From positions 1 to 55,645 of the forward strand of contig CAITZM010000170.1 of assembly GCA_903896925.1 (NCBI GenBank): 55,645 nucleotides of DNA. The letters run 5' to 3'. The stretch is from an uncultured Lentisphaerota bacterium (GTDB lineage: Bacteria > Verrucomicrobiota > Kiritimatiellia > CAIQIC01). A program made the position numbers and the translations under genes. How positions within the stretch are numbered: position 1 is the first letter of the stretch; each line of letters starts with the position of its first letter. Below, piece by piece: positions 50,351 to 55,645 of the stretch. Under the pieces are notes generated by a model. That model was given only the letters and a program-made list of their open reading frames with translations. It did not search any database and was not told the origin of the DNA.

Positions 50351-51634
50351 ATGAACGGACAAGGCTTTGCAAACCGGTTTCTGACGCCGGCGGAATCCGC
50401 GGCGATCGTGCAGGCGGCGGCGGCGGAATGGCAGCTCGACGGCAAGCGCGTGCTCGCGCTGATCCCCGACCACACGCGCTCGTGCCCGCTGGACCGGCTC
50501 TACCGCCAGGTCTATGACGCCGTCGCGCCGCGGGCGCAGTGCCTCGACGTGCTCGTCGCGCTCGGCACGCACCCGGCGATGTCGATGGACGCGATCTACC
50601 ACCGCGTGGGCATCACCGCCGCGGAGCACCAGGCCCACTTCAGCAAGACGCGCTTCTTCAACCACGACTGGAACAATCCGGCGGCGCTGATGGAAATCGG
50701 CCGGCTGCGCCACGCGGACATCAGCGAGCTGACCGGCGGCCTCTTCGAGATGGAGGTCGGCGTCTCGGTCAACCGCATGATCAAGGACTACGACCTGCTG
50801 CTGATCCTCGGCCCGGTCTTCCCGCACGAGGTCGTCGGCTTCTCCGGCGGCAACAAGTACATCTTCCCCGGCATCGCGGGCGAGGAGATCCTGAACTTCT
50901 TCCACTGGCTCGGCGCCGTCATCAGCAATCCGCGCATCATCGGCAACAAATGGACGCCGGTGCGCAAGGTGGTGGACCGCGCGGCGCTGCTGTTGAAGAT
51001 CGAGCGCCGCGCCTTCTGCATGGTGGTCCGCGGCCACAACGACCTCGCGGGCCTCTACGCCGGCACGCCGGAGGAGGCGTGGAGCGCCGCCGCCGACCTC
51101 TCGCGCCAGATCCACGTTGAATTCAAGGATAAGCCGTTCCATACCGTCCTCTCCTGCGCGCCGCAGATGTACGACGAGCTGTGGGTCGGCGCCAAGTGCA
51201 TGTACAAGCTCGAGCCGGTTGTCGCCGACGGCGGCAAGCTGATCATTTACGCTCCTCACATCCACGAGATCGCCGTCGCGCACGACAAGACCATCCGCGC
51301 CGTCGGCTACCACACCCGCGACTACTTCCTCAAGCAGTGGGACCAGTTCAAGCATCACCCGTGGGGCGTGCTCGCGCACTCGACGCACGTCAAGGGCATC
51401 GGCACGTTCGAGAACGGCGTGGAGAAGGCGCGCATCGAGGTCATTCTCGCCACCGGCATCCCGGAGGCCACCTGTCGCCAGATCAACCTCGGCTACATGG
51501 ACCCGGCGACGATCAACCCCGCCGACTACGCCAACCGCGAGGCCGAAGGCATTTTGCACGTGCCGAAAGCCGGCGAGGTCCTCTACCGCCTGAAGAACGC
51601 CCCGCCCGCCCTCGGCGGCGACGACAAGCCCTGA
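50351..51634 (+). CDS. LarA-family (nickel-pincer nucleotide) racemase-like protein
   Basis: The product has 427 residues. Key residues match lactate racemase: GTHP with His74, and PHEVVGFSGGNKYIFPGIAG with His159, Lys169 (the residue that carries the pincer cofactor in LarA) and His185 (GEEILNFFH). The spacing of His159, Lys169 and His185 (10 and 16) equals that of His174, Lys184 and His200 in the characterised enzyme, which I recall from the published structure. The family epimerises or racemises hydroxy acids; this branch is not lactate-specific. The cofactor-making genes larB, larC and larE are not in the window. Confidence 0.87.
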   Translation: MNGQGFANRFLTPAESAAIVQAAAAEWQLDGKRVLALIPDHTRSCPLDRLYRQVYDAVAPRAQCLDVLVALGTHPAMSMDAIYHRVGITAAEHQAHFSKTRFFNHDWNNPAALMEIGRLRHADISELTGGLFEMEVGVSVNRMIKDYDLLLILGPVFPHEVVGFSGGNKYIFPGIAGEEILNFFHWLGAVISNPRIIGNKWTPVRKVVDRAALLLKIERRAFCMVVRGHNDLAGLYAGTPEEAWSAAADLSRQIHVEFKDKPFHTVLSCAPQMYDELWVGAKCMYKLEPVVADGGKLIIYAPHIHEIAVAHDKTIRAVGYHTRDYFLKQWDQFKHHPWGVLAHSTHVKGIGTFENGVEKARIEVILATGIPEATCRQINLGYMDPATINPADYANREAEGILHVPKAGEVLYRLKNAPPALGGDDKP

Positions 51635-51687
51635 GCAGCCTGAGGCCAGACCAAGCGGACACAGACGGCGGAACCGAAAGCTGTAGC

Positions 51688-51704
51688 GGCGGCCTGTGGC
51701 CGCC
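51688..51704. repeat. Intergenic hairpin GGCGGCC-TGT-GGCCGCC
   Basis: GTAGC-GGCGGCC-TGT-GGCCGCC-GTCGG: a 7-bp stem just after the LarA-family gene. Matching frames occur at 52321 and 52347 with other stem bases. Confidence 0.7.
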
Positions 51705-51758
51705 GTCGGCTCGGCGGGCGCCTCGCCTATCAGCGGAAAACCTGCCGTAGCACTGAGG

Positions 51759-52097
51759 TCATTTGCGCCCCGGTCGCTCCCGTTCGCGTAACGCGACCAC
51801 ATCGTAGTGGGGCGCGAGTACAGCCTTGAGCTGCGCCGGCGACCACATTCCCGTCAGTGCTTTATTCAAATGCGCGGACCGCTCATCTTCGGACCGCTTG
51901 ACGTCGTTCAACGTGATGGGACGTGCCGTGCGCTTCACGGAGAAGACCGGAAACTCGCCTCGCTTCTTGGCGGACATAGACCTCAAGCCTTTCAGGGCCA
52001 ATACGGAAATCACGCAGCCCACCGATTCAGCATGCCGTACCGCCAGCAACTTCGCGACCTTCAGCACATCGTCGTCAATCGCTAGCGTCGTTCTCAT
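51759..52097 (-). CDS. Orphan VapB-like antitoxin candidate
   Basis: The product has 112 residues. The N-terminus MRTTLAIDDDVLKVAKLLAV followed by RHAESVGCVISVLALKGL is the ribbon-helix-helix/VapB form; the middle and C-terminus (LTGMWSPAQLKAVLAPHYDV) are not recognised. No VapC or other toxin follows on either side, so this is either a solitary antitoxin or a remnant of a split locus. Confidence 0.6.
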   Translation of the reverse strand: MRTTLAIDDDVLKVAKLLAVRHAESVGCVISVLALKGLRSMSAKKRGEFPVFSVKRTARPITLNDVKRSEDERSAHLNKALTGMWSPAQLKAVLAPHYDVVALRERERPGRK

Positions 52098-52416
52098 GCC
52101 ACCAGTTTAACAGGCCACGGCTGGGTATCAACCCGGCAGCACGCGGCGCCTACACACCCTAAAATCATACCTCGAAAAAAATAAAACAGGCCAGAGACCT
52201 GTGGTTTCGTGGGCGGGGCTTCCAGCCCCGCGAGCCTAATCACAACTGTAGCGCGGGGCTGGATGTCCCGCCCACAGCAGAAAGCCAGATGACGTGTGAG
52301 TCAGCATGGCGAGTGTCTGCTGTAGCGGCGGTCTGTGACCGCCGACGGCGACCACAGGTCGCCGCTACAGTCGCGCATGTTCGTACACCTGACCGGTCAC
52401 CCAACCGCCCTGCGTT
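52098..52416. repeat. Intergenic region with four or more hairpins
   Basis: The gap holds GCGGGGCT-TCC-AGCCCCGC (52213-52231), a GCGGG..CCCGC stem (52253-52271), GGCGGTC-TGT-GACCGCC (52327-52343) and GGCGACC-ACA-GGTCGCC (52347-52363). The last two lie inside an outer perfect palindrome, TGTAGCGGCG (52321-52330) against CGCCGCTACA (52360-52369), forming a cloverleaf-like nested structure. No gene is seen. Confidence 0.8.
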
Positions 52417-53751
52417 TCACGGCTTCTTTTCCACCGCCGGCACCTGCGGCGCGAACTCCAGCGGCGCGGGCAGCGGCGGGAAGGCGGCGTGGGGTTCCTG
52501 CTGATACCAGAAGGCGACGGACGCGATGTCGTCATCCAGTTGGAGATATTTTCCGCCCGGCTGCCAGCCGAGCGCCTGGATGGTCACGCGCAGGTCTTTC
52601 TGAAAGCGCACCGGGTCGGTGATGTGCCAGCGGTAGAGGCCGAAGCGCTGCCCGGGCTGATAGCACTGGTCGGGCGGCAGCACCTGCGCCAGGCCGGTGT
52701 AGGGCGTGGAAAAGGTCTGGTAGCGCTTCGTCTCGACCGGCTTGCCGCCGGCCGTGGCGGGCGGGTGCGTCTCGCGGATGCTGAAATCGTAGCTGCCGCA
52801 GAAATAATCCTCCGTGCCGGTGCCGCAGATCGTCGGAAACTCCTTGTCGCCGTCGAGGAAGAACTTGATCTCGCCCTCGCCCCACCAGCCAGGGCTGTGG
52901 ACTTCCCATGCGAGGTAGGTGCCCACGTACTGGCCGCGGCCGGTGACGCCGTCGAGGATGGTGTAGAGGCCCTTCTGCTTGAGCGTGCTCTCGCGGCGGA
53001 ACTGGGCGTGGAACGTCCCGGCGTCGGCGGGCACCTGCGTGAGGGTGTAGTTGACTTGGTAATAGAGCGTCATGTCCTTGTCGGCCAGGTTCTCCAGCGT
53101 GATGCGCGCCTGCTTGTGGAACGGCATCTGCCAGTAGCAGTTGAACGCGCTGCCGGGGTTGACGCAGACGGGGAGCGAATTGATCTGGGCATACTTGCCC
53201 CAGCCGCAGGCGAAGAAGTCGCCCACCGGGCACTCGACCGAGGGCGTCGTCTCGCCGTCCCAATAGCAGCGCAGGATCGAGGTGCGCCAGTTGCCGGTGG
53301 GCGTCATCCAGATCTGCTGGATGCAGCCGGGACCGGCGACGTCGGCGAGCGTGAAGGTGGTTTTCGCCTTGATGCGCACCGAGGGCGAAACCTTCCACCC
53401 GCGGCCGAGGTCGCCGGCGGCGCGTGCGCCGGTGCCGGTGGTCGCCATGCCAGCGGCGCCTTTTTGGCCGGTGAAGTTTTCCGGGCAGATCGAACGCGAC
53501 TGCGCATCCGCCGTGCGGTAGAGGTTGCCCAGGTTCGTGGTCAACCCGTTGAAGGGCGTCGCGCAGCCTGCCAGCAAGGCCGCACCGGCGAGCAAGGCGG
53601 CGACGGAAAAGACCCCCACGGGCTTGCCCCGTGGGTGAATCAGTTGGTTGGCTGGAACGGGACTAGCAGCCCAACTTTCGCTCCTGCCGGACAAGCCGGC
53701 CGGGGGCGTGAAAACAGAAACCCCGCTCTGGCGGAAATTGTTATTCATCAT
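52417..53751 (-). CDS. DUF2961/GH172-family exported enzyme with repeat-derived N-terminal extension
   Basis: The product has 444 residues when translated from the ATG that overlaps the nucleoside hydrolase stop (ATGA). A lipobox (AALLAGAALLAGC) appears only at about residue 60; the codons between contain the paired-hairpin repeat (53615-53712). The catalytic part has DUF2961 features: GPGCIQQIWMTPTGNWR, CPVGDFFACGWGKYAQINSL, EGEIKFFLDGDKEFPTICGT and GTEDYFCGSYDFS. GH172 members act on fructofuranosides or arabinofuranosides. Whether translation starts upstream or at a later codon near GVFSVAALLAG is uncertain. Confidence 0.82.
   Translation of the reverse strand: MMNNNFRQSGVSVFTPPAGLSGRSESWAASPVPANQLIHPRGKPVGVFSVAALLAGAALLAGCATPFNGLTTNLGNLYRTADAQSRSICPENFTGQKGAAGMATTGTGARAAGDLGRGWKVSPSVRIKAKTTFTLADVAGPGCIQQIWMTPTGNWRTSILRCYWDGETTPSVECPVGDFFACGWGKYAQINSLPVCVNPGSAFNCYWQMPFHKQARITLENLADKDMTLYYQVNYTLTQVPADAGTFHAQFRRESTLKQKGLYTILDGVTGRGQYVGTYLAWEVHSPGWWGEGEIKFFLDGDKEFPTICGTGTEDYFCGSYDFSIRETHPPATAGGKPVETKRYQTFSTPYTGLAQVLPPDQCYQPGQRFGLYRWHITDPVRFQKDLRVTIQALGWQPGGKYLQLDDDIASVAFWYQQEPHAAFPPLPAPLEFAPQVPAVEKKP
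53615..53712. repeat. Paired-hairpin (BIME-like) repeat, copy B, inside a coding frame
   Basis: On the forward strand: CCCACGGGCTTGCCCCGTGG (53615-53634) and CCTGCCGGACAAGCCGGCCG (53693-53712), with CTAGC in the middle. It is the inverted-orientation relative of copy A at 11145-11232 and translates in frame in the GH172-family gene, upstream of its lipobox. Confidence 0.8.
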
Positions 53752-54773
53752 TTCGCTGCCCCGTTGTGCGGGCGATCCGGCGGCTGCGAGGACAGCGCAA
53801 TCAGCGCCTCCAGCGTGCGCGCTTTCTGTTCCGGCGTCGCCGAGAGGATGTAATGCTTGCCCTGTGGGTCAACGTTGAGCACCGTCTTGCCTTGCTCATC
53901 CACCGTCACGCGGCACGGCTCGCTCACGGTGAAGTAGCCGCGGTCCTGGCGCACCGCGAACAGCACGCTCGTCAGGTCCCACGTCTGCCGGTCATAGGGG
54001 AATTTCATGTAGTGCCGGTACGCGTCGGTGACCGGGTGGTGGGCCACATAGCTGAAGTCGCGCTCGATGCTGATGGCCGGAAACTTCATGCTGTCGCCCA
54101 GCTCCCACGGCGAAAAATAGACGGGCGTCGGCCAGTCGCGGCAGAGCTGCTGCGAGGCGGGCGTGTCGATGAAGACGTTGTACTCGCGGCCCTTTTTGTC
54201 GTTGAAGCGGCCCGCCATCGCCGAGAGCAGCTTGACCTTGCGCGCGACCAGGTTGCGGCCGGCGAGGGGCGAAAACTCGTCCGGCGGCGACGCCAGCAGC
54301 TGCGCGCAGTTCGAGAAGAACCCGACCTGGATCAGCACCACCGAGCCATCAGGTTGCGCCGCGAGGGTCTTGCGCAGCAGCGCGACGGCCTCCGGCACGG
54401 CCGCATCCGGCGCGAGCCGCCGCGGGTACAGCAGCGCACCGCGCTCGTCACGGGCATCCACGACCGCCTGCAGGAACTTCCCCGGCTCCGGCGTCTTGCC
54501 GTTCTTGACGCGGCCGATGGGAATCTCGCCGCGGCCATAGAACGTGTTGAGCAGGTCGGTGAACGCCACCGCGTAGGGGCTGTCCTTGGTCAGCGTCACT
54601 GCAAGCAGTTGGCACTCGCCGCGGCTTTGGAGCGCATGCAGCATGGCGATGGCGAGCGCATCGTCCACGTCGTTGCCCACGTCGGTATCGAAGATCACCC
54701 GGAGCGGTTCGGCGCGCACCGTCACGGCGAGGCCGAGCACAAAGCCCAGCAGCGGCAGGATGAATTTTTTCAT
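53748..54773 (-). CDS. Exported inosine-uridine nucleoside hydrolase family protein
   Basis: The product has 341 residues from ATG 54773 (frame open 4 codons earlier). A signal peptide (MKKFILPLLGFVLGLAVTVR) precedes the calcium-binding motif DTDVGNDVDDALAI (29-42). Nucleoside hydrolases cleave N-glycosidic bonds; exported, distantly related members occur in polysaccharide-degrading bacteria with other glycan roles. The stop overlaps the GH172-family gene start, so both are translated together. Confidence 0.85.
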   Translation of the reverse strand: MKKFILPLLGFVLGLAVTVRAEPLRVIFDTDVGNDVDDALAIAMLHALQSRGECQLLAVTLTKDSPYAVAFTDLLNTFYGRGEIPIGRVKNGKTPEPGKFLQAVVDARDERGALLYPRRLAPDAAVPEAVALLRKTLAAQPDGSVVLIQVGFFSNCAQLLASPPDEFSPLAGRNLVARKVKLLSAMAGRFNDKKGREYNVFIDTPASQQLCRDWPTPVYFSPWELGDSMKFPAISIERDFSYVAHHPVTDAYRHYMKFPYDRQTWDLTSVLFAVRQDRGYFTVSEPCRVTVDEQGKTVLNVDPQGKHYILSATPEQKARTLEALIALSSQPPDRPHNGAAK

Positions 54774-54889
54774 GGCGCGCATCATAGTGCGTCACCCGCG
54801 CCGGGACAAGTATTCCGGAGTCGCCCTGCCCCTCTTGTGGGCGGGAGGTTTGGTTGCGGGGTAAGCCGTACTGCGGATTGCCCGGAGTT

Positions 54890-55009
54890 CGACAGAACCA
54901 TTGACGGCAGAATCATTGGAAAGCGAAGAGCAGAATGAGCCGGTATGGTCGCCAGCGAACGTAGGGTTTACACAGTGCAGAAATGGTTCTGCCCTCAATG
55001 ATTCTGTCG
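54890..55009. repeat. 120-bp element with terminal inverted repeats, copy 1
   Basis: Left end CGACAGAACCATTGA, right end TCAATGATTCTGTCG, 14 of 15 bases matching. The middle shares AAGCGAAGAGCAGAA and GGTCGCCAGCGA with copy 2 and has an inner inverted GCAGAA..TTCTG pair. It has no coding capacity. Confidence 0.85.
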
Positions 55010-55089
55010 TGTCTTCCTCTGTCCGGCGACTTCAAAGCTGCCTCACCGCAGCGTGAGGTCTTGTGCGCGGTCATAAACTACCCGAATTT

Positions 55090-55208
55090 CGACAGAATCA
55101 TTTGAGGCAGAATCATTGAAAGCGAAGAGCAGAAGGAGCCGATTTGGTCGCCAGCGAGCCTGCGCTCACTCCCCGCAGAAATGGTTCTGTCCTTAAATGA
55201 TTCTGTCG
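55090..55208. repeat. 119-bp element with terminal inverted repeats, copy 2
   Basis: Left end CGACAGAATCATTT, right end AAATGATTCTGTCG: perfect 14-bp terminal inverted repeats. It has the same orientation as copy 1, 80 bp apart. MITE-like by form. The remainder of 54774-55605 contains no gene that I can support. Confidence 0.88.
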
Positions 55209-55340
55209 TTTCTTCTGCGTCGCGCGGCGCGTCAGAGACGCAGCAGGTAGCAGCCGAAGTCGATCCCCACCGCACCCTCGGGCGATCACCTCCGGCATCG
55301 CGGGCGCCAGCGCGTAGAGCAGACCCTTCCCAACTGGAAC

Positions 55341-55418
55341 GGCGGCACTCCTGCCGCCGCAGCAGTGGGACACGAGTGACACCCCTCCAGGACAAGAAGG
55401 GCGACAAGAGTGTCGCCC
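55341..55418. repeat. Two more intergenic hairpins
   Basis: GGCGGCA-CTCC-TGCCGCC (55341-55358) and GGGCGAC-AAGAGT-GTCGCCC (55399-55418), again the GGCG..CGCC type with matching arms. Confidence 0.7.
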
Positions 55419-55514
55419 CTCCGGGTCGCGCGGGATTACGTAAAGCTGCAGGGTGGCCGCGAACTTCACAAATGACACCGGCCGCACAAGGCAATCCGGC
55501 TTGCCCTGTCGCGC

Positions 55515-55560
55515 CACTTTGAAAATGTCCCCTTGAAACTCTTTTAGAATGTCCCCATAG
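55515..55560. mobile_element. Possible edge of an insertion sequence
   Basis: The stretch has two nearby AATGTCCCC units (GAAAATGTCCCC and AGAATGTCCCC). Such GGGGACATT/AATGTCCCC repeats flank some insertion-sequence families. It is followed 45 bp later by a start codon with a good ribosome-binding site at the window edge. The far end is outside the window, so this is a low-confidence call. Confidence 0.3.
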
Positions 55561-55605
55561 CCGGCGCCCGCAGAAAGGCGGGCAGACGCGATGGAGAGGA
55601 TCGAA

Positions 55606-55645
55606 ATGAACACAAGGGAACGACGCTGCATGACGATCATGACAC
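55606..55645 (+). CDS. Start of a gene running off the window, possibly a transposase
   Basis: ATG 55606 is preceded by GGAGAGGA (5 nt spacing) and reads MNTRERRCMTIMT before the window ends. The AATGTCCCC units just upstream and the basic, helical start would fit a DDE transposase with an N-terminal helix-turn-helix, but 13 residues cannot identify it. Confidence 0.35.
   Translation, partial: MNTRERRCMTIMT

Noticed and set aside
55113..55640. 175-codon minus-strand frame at the window end
   Set aside because: It runs through a 120-bp element, two hairpins and the AATGTCCCC units, so it is a translation of repeats.

Overview
The window is high-GC bacterial DNA (mostly 60-70 % GC by eye). 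The gene set suggests a PVC-superphylum bacterium of the Kiritimatiellota/Verrucomicrobiota/Lentisphaerota type: mcsA-mcsB-clpC outside the Firmicutes, a Tad-type pilus locus, two PEP-CTERM exported proteins (one a giant beta-helix repeat protein), several secreted glycoside-active enzymes (an alginate-lyase-family protein, GH5, a GH42-like protein, a DUF2961/GH172 protein), a multihaem cytochrome-TPR protein, and many short palindromic repeats between genes. The phylum is an inference; there is no rRNA marker, and I recognised no tRNA, rRNA or CRISPR array.

Layout. 1-3834: protein-arginine-phosphorylation and proteolysis operon mcsA (3' part only), mcsB and clpC, with ATGA overlaps at both junctions. 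3866-4267: small GspG-core protein, then a repeat-rich gap. 4767-7829 (minus): CCA/poly(A) polymerase-type nucleotidyltransferase, TspO, and an exported protein with about 16 CxxC-type knuckles. 7927-16385 (plus): Tad/Flp pilus locus with two small pilins, three TadE/G-like pseudopilin genes in a markedly AT-richer block, an exported protein of unknown role, cpaB, an FHA-tadA fusion, tadB and tadC. No secretin, TadZ or prepilin peptidase is in the window. 16405-22368: MFS transporter, RlmN, an LsrF-type aldolase/dehydrogenase/VOC operon, and a class II aldolase.

22369-28778: an approximately 300-bp direct repeat, the 1476-residue PEP-CTERM beta-helix protein, a second PEP-CTERM protein, and a palindrome in front of a TetR gene. 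28779-35104: TetR, obgE, a minus-strand trio (beta-barrel-like protein, thioredoxin-like ferredoxin, alginate-lyase-family protein), a thioredoxin-like protein, a parvulin and a DUF4186 protein. 35208-43835: GH42-like enzyme, NlpC/P60-like protein, RelB/RelE-type toxin-antitoxin pair with a readable promoter/operator, a 34-residue lysine-rich protein with a strong terminator, Tat-exported GH5 enzyme, lipoprotein and octahaem cytochrome-TPR protein. 44134-54773: CDF metal transporter, secA, an unknown exported protein, a LarA-family protein, an orphan antitoxin-like gene, and a translationally coupled nucleoside hydrolase-GH172 pair. 54774-55645: two copies of a 120-bp element with terminal inverted repeats, more hairpins, and what may be the edge of an insertion sequence.

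The most unusual signal is repeat biology. At least five kinds of short dispersed element occupy the gaps: sequence-variable but structure-conserved hairpins, a paired-hairpin element, a TTCCAAGGCTTGGAA element, TGTTCGATGTTC-type arrays, and the 120-bp inverted-repeat element. The paired-hairpin element sits in frame in two unrelated exported proteins, between a translationally coupled start codon and the signal peptide. The TTCCAAGGCTTGGAA element lies at or inside three coding regions.
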